From Saprospiraceae bacterium (GTDB lineage Bacteria; Bacteroidota; Bacteroidia; Chitinophagales; Saprospiraceae), in assembly GCA_016714445.1 (NCBI GenBank), contig JADJNF010000007.1, forward strand, positions 186,001 through 250,000: DNA of 64,000 bases, written 5' to 3'. The position numbers were made by a program, and so were the translations under genes. A model generated the notes under the pieces. The model was given only the letters and a program-made list of their open reading frames with translations. It was not told where the DNA came from and did no database searches. Below, one piece after another: positions 1 through 7,634 of this stretch (within the stretch, counting starts at the first letter, position 1; each line of letters starts with the position of its first letter).

Positions 1-497
1 TAATTTGTTTTTAAATCCAAACTTCATAACTGAGGTCCTTCGCTCCACTTCCATTACAGGAGTTTCAAAACTACTAAAACTTCATCCGCCACTTATAGCT
101 CATCAATAATTAGCTTACAGGTATTTCCTGCTTGAGTTTTCCTTTTGGCAAAGCATATAGGTTTCCTGTGGTTCCACAAAAAAGCCTGGAAAGAAGTCAT
201 GCCTCCTTTAAGACGGTTGCCGTATAGACAGTAATTAATTAGGTTTCCTCTATACTTATCGCTGACTTCTCGTTATAAATCAAGTTTTTACAACGACTGG
301 TCATTTCATCACTTCATCGAAAGGTTCGCTTTCGCTCATCTCTTCTATCGATACCTGACTATTTATATAGCCTTTTCTTCTATCGCTTCACACATCTTTG
401 TTACCTTGGATGCATCATAGAAGTGGTTTGATGAGTTTTCCTACAAACCCTCATCGGAGGACCTACCTCCAGCATTATTATAGCTGATTTAGCACAC
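1..497 (-). ncRNA. Candidate 5' portion of a group II intron (RNA domains; ORF off the left edge)
   Basis: No open frame of useful length exists on either strand here. Read on the minus strand the stretch starts with GTGTGC at 497, which fits the GUGYG 5' end of group II introns, and it is dense in short stems. Examples are a perfect GGAGG-TAGGT-CCTCC hairpin at 455-469, nested inside a CAGC/GCTG pair, and a GATGAG/CTCATC pair near 430-456. If this is right, the reverse transcriptase frame would lie beyond position 1. Domain V was not seen because it would also be off the window. The call rests on a weak resemblance plus obvious structure; it could be another structured or decayed element. 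Confidence 0.33.
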
Positions 498-1307
498 ATA
501 GAGTAGCCGGCCCCACCAACCGAAGCTGATGTGGGTGCCCTTGCCTTGCCGACAGGCAGGTCTTACACCACCGTATTTACGGTTTCTTGTACCCACCCGA
601 CCACGGTAGTCGAGCAGTTACTGTGGTTCGTAAATAATCGACCCACTAGCTCATTTAAGCAATTCATTCCATCCATTATTTTTTTATTATGCTAAGAATT
701 TTTTTTCTCTTTATATTTTATTAGAAGCTTACCTTCAGTACAAAGTGTAGAAGTATATATATAAAACAAAAACCGATCAGCAAATTTAATACTACCCTGT
801 TTTTGTTAAGATCGGTGCCATCCGGTTTTGGTCTAAATTATATAGACCTCCATCTTTGGCATATATTTTACACCAAAAATCTTGACAAAAACGCCAGTCA
901 GATTCTTTGCTGCTTATCGGTTTTTATTTATGGTATCCTGTGTTTTGGGACACGGATACGTTAAAAATCATCCGATCGAAATTTATAGGCATATTTTTTT
1001 CTTATCTCCTGTTCTTCTCACTGAAAATCATCATCTGTGATAGAACTATTCTCATAAGCTTTTATTTTCAAAAGCATAATCTCCTGCTGCAGGAGCAAAT
1101 CATCATCCGGTGCGAAATCTGACTGGTCATCACTGTGGTCCATAAAATATATTATTACGGACAAAACTACAACTTTATCCAAACCAAACTCACAAAATCA
1201 ACACTACAAATACATAATCGAAATGAAATGTAGTCACGCAGAAGCTGTGATCGACAACTCCAAAAATCAAACAACTCTACGGTTCAACAATCAATCAACC
1301 ACACATA
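498..1307. other. About 0.8 kb without a recognisable gene
   Basis: Short frames here have no family resemblance and no coding look. The stretch holds a small TGCC-GACA-GGCA palindrome near 548-560 of a kind often scattered in Bacteroidota genomes, and AT-rich sequence around 680-900. Nothing else could be supported. Confidence 0.5.
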
Positions 1308-1428
1308 CAGGTACAAAGATAGCTTCGGGTCTGATATATGCAAGGTCTGCCCGCTCTATTCCAACGCTTGCGCCTTCCAGGCGTTCCACCTTGCATAAAT
1401 CAGACGCCTTACGCAGGCACTGTACCTG
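1308..1428. repeat. 121-bp nested imperfect inverted repeat
   Basis: Three nested pairs of arms fold this block into one long stem-loop. The outermost is CAGGTACA (1308-1315) with TGTACCTG (1421-1428). The middle is an 18-base arm at 1329-1346 pairing with 1388-1405 with a single mismatch. The innermost is AACGC with GCGTT around 1364-1385. No gene overlaps it convincingly. It could be a structured RNA, the end of an insertion element, or a single-strand recombination or transfer site; the sequence alone does not decide. Confidence 0.6.
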
Positions 1429-1483
1429 TTAGTATGGTCGAGTTGGCTATACACTCATTTATCACTTTTATATTCTATCTATC

Positions 1484-1800
1484 ATGACATTCTTATCTGA
1501 TACCATTTCAGTTTTTGAGACCGGCTCACTATTTATGACATCTACAGTATTCGGAGCTACTTGTGAGCATCGGCCCTTTGCATCATTTATTCACAGTTGT
1601 GTAGCACGTCACCAGTCCGGAGATTGGGGCGATTGCTGTCCGGATGATGCTGCCCTTAATGATGCTGCGCTTCTGGATGGCGGCAGAGTTTTTTCAGTTT
1701 ATATGATTCGGCAGGTCTCTATACTTTAGAGAGTAAGGTTTGGATCATCACCGAGTCATCCAGAGAGCACACTACTGTATTATTCCCTTCAGAGTATTAG
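1484..1800 (+). pseudogene. Frameshifted small mobile-element protein, copy A (GDWG...IITE...TT.LFP.EY family)
   Basis: The first 73 codons (to Tyr at 1700-1702) read up to LLDGGRVFSVY and include the RHQSGDWGD motif. The reading then has to move to another frame at 1705, where WIITESSREHTTVLFPSEY follows and ends at TAG 1798-1800. Together they make the usual length, about 105 residues, of a widespread but uncharacterised protein family found near antirestriction and conjugation genes in many bacteria. A single indel near 1703 would restore it. Copies B and C downstream share the C-terminal motif, and an identical hairpin follows each. The family assignment comes from memory of the motif pattern; the function is unknown. 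Confidence 0.65.
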
Positions 1801-1810
1801 TCTCTGATTT

Positions 1811-1836
1811 GATAGCCTTGGTCTTTGACCAGGGCT
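1811..1836 (+). terminator. GATAGCC hairpin, copy 1
   Basis: GATAGCCTTGGTC, a TTT loop, then GACCAGGGCTAT and a T-run. It sits 10 bp after the stop of the frameshifted copy A and is nearly identical to the hairpins at 2209 and 4190. It fits an intrinsic terminator. Confidence 0.7.
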
Positions 1837-1878
1837 ATTTTATTCATTTCTATTTTTTCACATAATAAATTCTTACTC

Positions 1879-2198
1879 ATGAGAGCACCATTAGTTCTTC
1901 CATCACTTCCTTTTGATTCCGGTACCGTTGTATTCAGTCCGGGCGTCACATCAGCACTTAATTGCCACTCAGGCAGATTATAGATCATTTTCTGGAGTGC
2001 CATCTGGCCACTGATTTCGGCATTGTATCCAGAGCTATGAGATTTGATAATGTTTTAGCTGCATTGCTTGAGACTGGCCAGCTCACATCCAGATATTACC
2101 TCCATCATCATATTTGTCCACCTGAGACAGGTCTTATCATTACTACCCATCTGGATGAGCGTACTACCACCATAAGATTTGCATCAGAGCAGATGTAG
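1879..2198 (+). pseudogene. Frameshifted small mobile-element protein, copy B
   Basis: An N-terminal stretch from ATG 1879 reads to SPGVTSAL, which resembles the start of this family. The frame must then shift by one base near 1960. The second frame carries a diverged HLATDFG segment (equivalent to HQSGDWG in copy A), then LLETGQLTSRY and GLIITTHLDERTTTIRFASE to a stop at 2196-2198. The C-terminal third aligns closely with copy C (LL..GQLTS.Y....GVIITTYLD..TTTI.FA.E) and more distantly with copy A. It is therefore a second, older and more diverged paralogue that has lost its frame. No function is known. Confidence 0.55.
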
Positions 2199-2208
2199 TC
2201 TTATATTA

Positions 2209-2239
2209 GATAGCCTTGGTCTATTCGACCAGGGCTATC
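2209..2239 (+). terminator. GATAGCC hairpin, copy 2
   Basis: GATAGCCTTGGTC, loop TATTC, GACCAGGGCTATC, then TTTT. It lies just after the stop of copy B and repeats the hairpin at 1811. Confidence 0.75.
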
Positions 2240-2317
2240 TTTTCATTATTTCCTTTTAAACTACATCCTGTCTAAAATTAAATTATGCATCTTTGCATCA
2301 AATAACAACCTCTTATA

Positions 2318-3304
2318 TTGAAATACTTATTCATTTCTATTATTTGCATTTTACAATCAATTACTTTCACAGCCCACTCACAATCAATTTTTGATAAAAT
2401 CAATATCAAAAATGATTCTCTTGTGTACTATAAAAATATCACAGATAGAATTCAATTTGAAATTGAGGAACTGAAACTCGACCAAATCCGATCTGATATA
2501 AGTAAAGTTGGACTTCCAAGGTTAGACACTACAGATCAACTCATTCAACATAAAGCAATGTCTTTAGTATATTCTGAAAAGCACGAACAGCCGCAATGGG
2601 TTTCACATATTATTACGACTGATATCAGATATGGAGCTGAAGGCAGGTCTAATGACTTTAGAGTAGATCCTTTTGTCAGTACAGGCACAGCAACTGAATC
2701 AGATTATTTTCTCAAAACTTTGAAAACTGATGGAAGCTATGCGTATGATGGATTTGGTTACGATCGTGGACATTTAGCACCATCCGCAGATTTTAGATGG
2801 TCAGCTCAGGCACTTTCAGAGAGCTATTACTATTCCAATATGTCACCAATGTTGGCCGATTTCAATAGAGATAGCTGGGCAAAACTTGAAGATCTCTTCA
2901 GATCATACATTTATCGAAATCCTGAAACTCAATTATATATAGTAACAGGACCAGTTTTAAGCGATGATCTTCCCAAAATTCCACGAGCACAAAACAATGT
3001 CACTATACCAAAACACTTTTTCAAAGTCGCTTTGGACCTTACAAATAATAGAGCCATAGCCTTTATTTTACCTAATTCTAAAAATGAAAATCCATTGGAA
3101 TCCTATCCAGTCAACATTGCTGAAGTAGAATCTATAACAGGAATAGATTTTTTTCATCAGCTTTCGGATGATATTGAAGCCAAGTTGGAAACCTTGAAAG
3201 ACCCTAAACCATTTTTATCCGGATCTGAACAGTCAGATGTTATCCCTGACCACCCAACCAAACTTCCCCGGAACACCTACAATACCATTATGGCAAAAAG
3301 CTAA
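2318..3304 (+). CDS. Secreted DNA/RNA non-specific endonuclease (NUC1 family)
   Basis: This 328-residue protein starts with a signal peptide (TTG start, then KYLFISIICILQSITFTAHSQ). Its central region carries the NUC1/EndoG active-site motif DRGHLAPSADFR (about residues 147-158), with the downstream NMSPMLADFNRDSW segment that supplies the metal-binding Asn. NUC1 enzymes hydrolyse single- and double-stranded DNA and RNA with Mg2+ and a catalytic His. Export implies digestion of extracellular nucleic acid or a periplasmic role. The C-terminus runs straight into an OB-fold frame in the same phase, separated only by a TAA stop. It is flanked by decayed mobile-element copies and so was probably inserted or transferred. 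Confidence 0.88.
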   Translation: MKYLFISIICILQSITFTAHSQSIFDKINIKNDSLVYYKNITDRIQFEIEELKLDQIRSDISKVGLPRLDTTDQLIQHKAMSLVYSEKHEQPQWVSHIITTDIRYGAEGRSNDFRVDPFVSTGTATESDYFLKTLKTDGSYAYDGFGYDRGHLAPSADFRWSAQALSESYYYSNMSPMLADFNRDSWAKLEDLFRSYIYRNPETQLYIVTGPVLSDDLPKIPRAQNNVTIPKHFFKVALDLTNNRAIAFILPNSKNENPLESYPVNIAEVESITGIDFFHQLSDDIEAKLETLKDPKPFLSGSEQSDVIPDHPTKLPRNTYNTIMAKS

Positions 3305-3574
3305 ATGGGAAATGGTCGTACTATCAGAGTAATGGGTACAGTAGTTTCCACCAAACTTTCAGCGAAAGGAAATGTATTTTTAAACCTGGATAAACAATTC
3401 CCCAACCAAATTTTTACAGTGACCATCTTTAAAGACAAAATGATCAACTTCAGCTATCAACCAGATAAAGAGCTTGAAGGCAAAAAAATCATTGTAACCG
3501 GCAAAGTCACCAATTTTAATGGTGTCCCATCCATGGCCATCGATAATGAAAATGATGTAGAAATCATGAATTAA
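3305..3574 (+). CDS. OB-fold nucleic-acid-binding domain protein, probably split from the upstream endonuclease
   Basis: This 89-residue protein (RTIRVMGTVVSTKLSAKGNV...FLNLDKQFPNQIFTVTIF...KKIIVTGKV) is a small OB-fold like those found C-terminal to NUC1-type or thermonuclease-type enzymes in Bacteroidota. Its ATG follows the endonuclease stop directly (TAAATG) in the same reading phase. The two probably derive from one polypeptide broken by a nonsense change, or they are made as a coupled pair. There is no signal peptide of its own, so if translated separately it would stay in the cytoplasm, which argues for the broken-fusion reading. Confidence 0.7.
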   Translation: MGNGRTIRVMGTVVSTKLSAKGNVFLNLDKQFPNQIFTVTIFKDKMINFSYQPDKELEGKKIIVTGKVTNFNGVPSMAIDNENDVEIMN

Positions 3575-3661
3575 GTCAAGTCTAAATTGCAAATACAATT
3601 TTTTGAATATTTACAACAAATAAATTACATTTACGCTTTAATAAACTTTAAAATTACCAAT

Positions 3662-4036
3662 ATGAACTTATTGAAATTTTCCTTTTTGTTAGTTATAAGT
3701 ATATTTTTTACTTCATGTGAAAAGGATGATTTAGAAATATTACAAGGTGGTATTTGGAAATTACAAGATATCAAGTTGCATAATATTTCAGTCATTGAAG
3801 ATTGTAATAAAGATGACACAATGGAATTTGGTTCTTCAAAGGTTTTCTTTAATCGTGGAGTAGTTAAGTGTTATGAAGATGATGTAAATAGTGAATCTAC
3901 ATACACTTTACTGTCAGATCAAAAAGCATTAGTTTTTGGTAGTTCGAGAGTAAAAATTTCACTATTGACAGAGACAAAATTGACTTATTTAACGACTAAT
4001 ATTTTCGGTGATTTTTTTCATGAATATTCAAAATAA
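3662..4036 (+). CDS. Lipocalin-like lipoprotein
   Basis: The ATG at 3662 gives a 124-residue protein with a clear lipoprotein signal (MNLLKFSFLLVISIFFTSC). The body opens with a GGIWKLQDI motif typical of Bacteroidota lipocalin-like (DUF4923/lipocalin_4-type) domains. A longer frame extends upstream but lacks coding character. No partner or ligand can be named. It lies between the endonuclease pair and a truncated copy of the small mobile-element family, and its stop is followed immediately by that fragment, so the right-hand junction of an insertion may lie here. Confidence 0.65.
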   Translation: MNLLKFSFLLVISIFFTSCEKDDLEILQGGIWKLQDIKLHNISVIEDCNKDDTMEFGSSKVFFNRGVVKCYEDDVNSESTYTLLSDQKALVFGSSRVKISLLTETKLTYLTTNIFGDFFHEYSK

Positions 4037-4177
4037 ATAGCTGTATTATTAGGAGCTGGGCAGCTTACATCATTCTATGTAATATCACAAGCTTTATGTC
4101 CTGTCCATTCAGGCGTCATCATCACTACCTATCTGGATACTAGTACTACCACTATAAGCTTTGCAGGTGAGAAGTAG
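4037..4177 (+). pseudogene. Truncated small mobile-element protein, copy C
   Basis: Only the last 46 codons of the family survive: IAVLLGAGQLTSFY, then GVIITTYLDTSTTTISFAGEK and a TAG stop. They align with the end of copy B at about half of positions and are followed by the same hairpin. No start codon is present, because the fragment begins directly after the stop of the preceding lipoprotein. It is the best evidence that copies A-C once formed an array that later sequence interrupted. Confidence 0.6.
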
Positions 4178-4189
4178 TAGTTTTCATTT

Positions 4190-4218
4190 GATAGCCTTGG
4201 TCTGTGACCAGGGCTATC
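4190..4218 (+). terminator. GATAGCC hairpin, copy 3
   Basis: GATAGCCTTGGTC, loop TGT, GACCAGGGCTATC, then TTTTC. It is the third copy of the hairpin at 1811 and 2209 and lies 12 bp after the stop of fragment C. Confidence 0.75.
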
Positions 4219-4412
4219 TTTTCTTAATAGTAATGCAGTATAATGGCATTGCAATTGCTGATTGCAAAATGCTAACATAAAGTCATAATTTTAGAATTCA
4301 TAAAAAAGTTACATCTTTGTCTCACATAACTACCTTACATCAAATATCAAATGATCATCTGCATTTAATAAAGATGACATTCAATTTGTAAAGTAGTTTA
4401 AATTGCGAAGTT

Positions 4413-4514
4413 ATGAACAAAAAAAATTGTCTCTTAATACTTATTATTGCTTTCTTAATTTTTTGTTTTCTACTATATTATCTAGGAGCATCCGTTTTTG
4501 CAATTTTATATTGA
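4413..4514 (+). CDS. Possible 33-aa single-span membrane peptide
   Basis: ATG at 4413 opens a 33-codon frame (MNKKNCLLILIIAFLIFCFL...) that is almost entirely one hydrophobic helix after a short basic N-terminus, ending at TGA 4512. The preceding 190 bp hold no gene. It ends just before the minus-strand terminator of the neighbouring module. Size and composition fit a toxin-like or small membrane peptide, but no family is recognised and it may be chance. Confidence 0.28.
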   Translation: MNKKNCLLILIIAFLIFCFLLYYLGASVFAILY

Positions 4515-4520
4515 TGAAAT

Positions 4521-4549
4521 AAAAAGGCCCCGAACCAGCGTCCGGAGCC
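4521..4549 (-). terminator. Intrinsic terminator of the 4.6-6.4 kb minus-strand module
   Basis: On the minus strand, GGCTCCGG, a loop, CGGGGCC and then TTTTT. It is placed 31 bp after the last gene of the module, as expected for its end. Confidence 0.75.
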
Positions 4550-4579
4550 TAACCCATGCAAAACAAATCAAACTAAAAC

Positions 4580-4903
4580 TCAATCTCTATCCTGTTCGTC
4601 AGAGCGTCCGCGCTCTGATGCAATATCACCAGGCATCATGCCTGAATCTTTACCGCTTTTCACCTTCTTGATGGGAAACACCACATCCGCAGGAAATATC
4701 TTGTGCAATCCTTTTGACACCCCAAAACTTACCAGTGCACCCACACATGCCAGGATTCCAGTCTTAAGTATATCACTGCCATCGACAATACCAATGAAAG
4801 CAATCACGGTACCACCGAGTGTACCCATGGCCTGATCACTATGGTGAATTCCCATCCCCATCAGACCCTCCTTCTGTTTTTTGCCCGATGACATCATCAC
4901 CAA
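4580..4903 (-). CDS. Small membrane protein, unrecognised (holin-like layout)
   Basis: Up to 107 residues, with two hydrophobic segments (MGTLGGTVIAFIGIVDG and ILKTGILACVGALVSFGV) around a short turn, then a charged, basic-to-acidic tail. Several in-frame Met codons make the start uncertain. The longest frame overlaps the upstream gene by about 65 bp, and a start near 4825 would avoid that. It is the last gene of a four-gene run before a terminator. Two-span small proteins next to DUF5675 genes suggest a holin or membrane-anchor role, but no family is recognised. Confidence 0.5.
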   Translation of the reverse strand: MVMMSSGKKQKEGLMGMGIHHSDQAMGTLGGTVIAFIGIVDGSDILKTGILACVGALVSFGVSKGLHKIFPADVVFPIKKVKSGKDSGMMPGDIASERGRSDEQDRD

Positions 4904-5105
4904 TATTGGTAAACTGACTTACAGCCGTAGCTACACCACCAGCGGTGACCAGATATCCACCTATTGTCACCACAGCTGCAGGAAGAGATACCGGAGCAGT
5001 AAGCAACACAGTACCCACACCCGCCATGATCAATCCAATGTTTCGCAACACCTTAAAAAACTTTGGCGTTGGCGCCTTTGCCCTATCTATGATTTTACTC
5101 ATCAC
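4839..5105 (-). CDS. Small Gly/Ala-rich membrane protein, unrecognised
   Basis: 88 residues, with a basic N-terminus (KIIDRAKAPTPKFFKVLRN) followed by one long or two short hydrophobic segments rich in Gly, Ala and Val (about residues 26-63) and an acidic tail. The start overlaps the stop of the DUF5675 gene by 4 bp, so the two are translationally coupled. The pattern resembles phage holins or coat-like membrane proteins. The family is not recognised; the context supports a function shared with its neighbours. Confidence 0.55.
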   Translation of the reverse strand: MMSKIIDRAKAPTPKFFKVLRNIGLIMAGVGTVLLTAPVSLPAAVVTIGGYLVTAGGVATAVSQFTNIGDDVIGQKTEGGSDGDGNSP

Positions 5106-5497
5106 TTTTTACTTTTAATGTCAATAAAATGTTCCCTCTCTCCACTTATCTTCAGATTCTCGATGATATAGATCAGCGCCAGTCTGGAATATTGACCTTT
5201 TCCATTCCCACTCAAAGAGAACACCGGAGCAACACAGCCCCGGAGTTCCTTCTGAGCATCATTGGCCACATGTACCAGGATACCTGATCTGCCTTTCACA
5301 CCACTTACCTGAAGGCACTCGCCAAATTTCGGATGCTGAATGATGGCCACTGGATAAACTCCCTCCGGCACACACGATACATTTCGTTCATTATTGGCCC
5401 ATCTCAATTCAATACTCCGACAAAGCAAGATACCTTTGATAAAAATCAACCCATCTGTCCAGGTATCCCGATACAACCTTTGAAGCTCAATTACCAT
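5102..5497 (-). CDS. DUF5675 family protein
   Basis: 131 residues matching the DUF5675 pattern: an N-terminal strand, SIELRWANNERNVSCVPEGVYPV, then SGILVHVANDAQKELRGCVAP with the invariant Cys, and SR.AL near the end. The family is common in Bacteroidota phages and elements and in some secretion loci. The conserved H and C and overall pattern suggest an enzyme fold, but no activity has been established that I can cite. Its stop overlaps the start of the small membrane protein gene, and a 51-bp hairpin lies in the 127-bp gap to the upstream gene. Confidence 0.75.
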   Translation of the reverse strand: MVIELQRLYRDTWTDGLIFIKGILLCRSIELRWANNERNVSCVPEGVYPVAIIQHPKFGECLQVSGVKGRSGILVHVANDAQKELRGCVAPVFSLSGNGKGQYSRLALIYIIENLKISGEREHFIDIKSKK

Positions 5498-5544
5498 CTT
5501 GAATCTACATTAAATAATTCTGAAATTACTGATCTTGAACCGAG

Positions 5545-5595
5545 CCATTTTTCAGCGAGTCTCCTTTAGGACTAAGGTAAAGGAGCGAAAAATGG
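5545..5595. repeat. Two-step inverted repeat between the 250-aa gene and the DUF5675 gene
   Basis: CCATTTTTC (5545-5553) pairs with GAAAAATGG (5587-5595), and inside it CTCCTTTA (5561-5568) pairs with TAAAGGAG (5578-5585). There is no T-run on the minus strand, so it is not a classical terminator. It may be an mRNA processing or attenuation structure. Confidence 0.55.
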
Positions 5596-5623
5596 ACCAT
5601 CAAACTCAATCTCAGCCTAAACC

Positions 5624-6376
5624 TTACACCACATCAATAACAGCCAATGCATTGTACCCACCATTCTTCAAAGAATACTGATTACCATTGACTTCCTGAT
5701 AAAACTCAATCTGAAGAGTGAACACATGAACACCTGTAGCCAAAGCTGGCGCAGCGGCATGTGTCAAATTGATATCCGAAGCGGTATTGTTGATAGGCAG
5801 ATTCACAGAGTTACTGATCACTGTCTCAAACTCACCCATCTGAAAATCCAACTTGGACCACCCGGCTTTAAATGTCACATGGGTTGCGCCAGGAGCAGAC
5901 ACAAGGTCCATTCTGGGTATTACACCAAGGATATCAAGCGCTCCGGTGGTAGTGTTCAAAGCATAAGACTTGAACAAAATACCACTAAGGATGGCACGAC
6001 TGTTAAAATTAAAACCCTTCAACACAGCTTTACCTTCCGGAAGGTCAAAGCCTTCATGTACATGTCTCTCACCACGGTCATTTGCCGCATCCAGATTTTT
6101 GACATCCGTCATCAATCTTGTCAATCTTGACGTCACCCGATTGTCACTCGCCGTCATCATCAGATTTCTCAATGCGGTCCTCAGCAACTTGCCGGCTGCC
6201 GCCGACATCCCAAACTCTGCATTGTTCTCCCTTGTCCGCTGAAACGTTGGATCACTATTGATCCGATCTGCTGACACCCCACCTTTACTCCTTACGAGGT
6301 AACCGTCAGCACTTTTGTAAAACGAAAGGTCATCGAGCTTCCCCACAACCTTCAGCAATCCTCCCTGTCTTGCCAT
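5624..6376 (-). CDS. Conserved Bacteroidota protein of unknown function (MARQ...FYKSADGYLVR family)
   Basis: 250 residues without signal or membrane segment. The N-terminal third (residues 1-80: GGLLKVVGKLDDLSFYKSADG, RINSDPTFQRTRENNAEFG, AAGKLLRTALR) matches a family I have seen repeatedly, unannotated, in Flavobacteriia and relatives; the C-terminal half looks like a beta-sandwich. It heads a minus-strand run with the DUF5675 and two membrane proteins. A divergent small gene starts 325 bp away. The NDPTFQRTRENNAEF box is the most recognisable element. A structural role is possible but unproven. Confidence 0.65.
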   Translation of the reverse strand: MARQGGLLKVVGKLDDLSFYKSADGYLVRSKGGVSADRINSDPTFQRTRENNAEFGMSAAAGKLLRTALRNLMMTASDNRVTSRLTRLMTDVKNLDAANDRGERHVHEGFDLPEGKAVLKGFNFNSRAILSGILFKSYALNTTTGALDILGVIPRMDLVSAPGATHVTFKAGWSKLDFQMGEFETVISNSVNLPINNTASDINLTHAAAPALATGVHVFTLQIEFYQEVNGNQYSLKNGGYNALAVIDVV

Positions 6377-6701
6377 AACTTTTCTATTTTTAAAAGGTTA
6401 AATAATAACCCAAAAATAGTGGATACCTTAATTCATGACAATACTTCGCCATTTCGCCGTATCATTATTGGTAATGAATGACATATAGTTTCCGATTTTT
6501 TCATATACCTTTGTCTCAGGATTTTACCTTTTGTGACTTTACGACAGAGTTTTTGACCCAAAACTCCGTTTTTTTTTCACCCACTCAATGTGACAAAACC
6601 ATGATAGGATACTCTATAGCATCCCTATAGATAAGCCATAGATACCTTATGACAGGCATATCAAATGGTATGTCCATTTTTAAAGTAAAATTGAGTGTAA
6701 A
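6377..6701. promoter_or_regulatory. Divergent intergenic region
   Basis: 325 bp separate the minus-strand 250-aa gene from the plus-strand 64-aa gene, so both promoters should lie here. Homopolymer runs and short CTATAG/CATAGATA repeats occur at 6610-6652. No operator could be defined. Confidence 0.35.
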
Positions 6702-6896
6702 ATGAGCAGTTTTTCAAAAGTCATCATCTATCCAAAAGACATCGCCCTCATCACGGGTAAGAGCTACAGATCATCTTGGGCATTACTGCAAAAGATCCGC
6801 ACCTTTTACTGCAAAGAAGATCATCAAGTGGTCACGGTTCAGGAGTTTTGTTTATACATGGGTCTGAAAATGGAGGATGTAGTTTCAAAAATCTGA
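6702..6896 (+). CDS. Small conserved DNA-binding-like protein
   Basis: 64 residues: KVIIYPKDIALITGKSYRSS, then LLQKIRTFYCKEDHQVVTVQEFCLYMGLKMEDV. This two-helix arrangement with an IYPKD..ITGKS..S motif recurs as a small unannotated protein in many Bacteroidota, and it resembles the winged-helix/MerR-like proteins that choose gene states in mobile elements. It is divergent from the 250-aa gene and convergent with rteC. A regulatory role is inferred from size and composition only. Confidence 0.55.
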   Translation: MSSFSKVIIYPKDIALITGKSYRSSWALLQKIRTFYCKEDHQVVTVQEFCLYMGLKMEDVVSKI

Positions 6897-6902
6897 AGAT
6901 GA

Positions 6903-7634
6903 TTATATATTCTTTTTCAACCAATTAAAAAGTTCTTCTAAAAATCTGACAGGTTTTAATCTGTTTGCGATTACATGACCTTTTGAGTGTACATTTTTCA
7001 TATCCACACCAAAAAATCTACCCATAGTTTCAGCAATATCCTTTAAAGTACCTTCTGCAGCCCCGATACCTTTAAATCCCTTTGCCAACTCCATGATATC
7101 ATTTTGTTTGAGCTTGAATTTTACCTTGGGTGAACCTGCTATAATTTCGTCAGCGGATTTACCGCCGGATTTATGTGCTAAATACTCTGTGAGCATCTGA
7201 TTTGCCTTTACAAGTGCAATAATATGATTTTCTTTTGATTCCTTTTTAAAAAAAACAACGTCCTTATCTGTACTATCAGAACGATAATAGATAACATAAT
7301 GTTCAATCTCTAAAAATTCCCTATCTAGTTGTTTTAACAGTTTTTTATAATATTTGTATGTAATGGGTCGTCGTTTGAGTTCGATATTGTAGATCATTTC
7401 ATAGTATATGCCATACTTTTGAAATTCAGATTTTTCGTCTTTATAATATTTTATCTCGTCATTCTCATTATTAAAAATAAATTCTGCTTCTGCCAAAACG
7501 ATCTGAGCATTGATTTCATTAAATTTGATGAGTCTGCTTTTAATATCTTCGAACGACAATTCTAAAGTAAATAGTCTTCCCTCACAAAATTGGGAGAATT
7601 CTTCATAGCCGGTATGGAGTTGTTCGAATAACAT
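6903..7634 (-). CDS. rteC: RteC-like regulatory protein
   Basis: 243 residues. The N-terminal half contains the family pattern EAEFIFNNENDEIKYYKDEKSEF, then Y.IELKRRPITYKYYKKLLKQLDREF and YYRS. The C-terminal part (KVKFKLKQNDIMELAKGF..., IKDIAETMGRFFGVDMKNVH) is the tetracyclic-element RteC winged-helix region that in CTnDOT activates excision genes. Here it lies next to the integrase, 193 bp downstream of its stop on the same strand, as expected for an integrative element. Which genes it controls cannot be read from the sequence. Confidence 0.75.
   Translation of the reverse strand: MLFEQLHTGYEEFSQFCEGRLFTLELSFEDIKSRLIKFNEINAQIVLAEAEFIFNNENDEIKYYKDEKSEFQKYGIYYEMIYNIELKRRPITYKYYKKLLKQLDREFLEIEHYVIYYRSDSTDKDVVFFKKESKENHIIALVKANQMLTEYLAHKSGGKSADEIIAGSPKVKFKLKQNDIMELAKGFKGIGAAEGTLKDIAETMGRFFGVDMKNVHSKGHVIANRLKPVRFLEELFNWLKKNI

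Noticed and set aside
1223..1432. Frame of 69 codons over the inverted repeat
   Set aside because: It lies across the stem-loop arms, has no family pattern and biased composition; the fold explains the openness.
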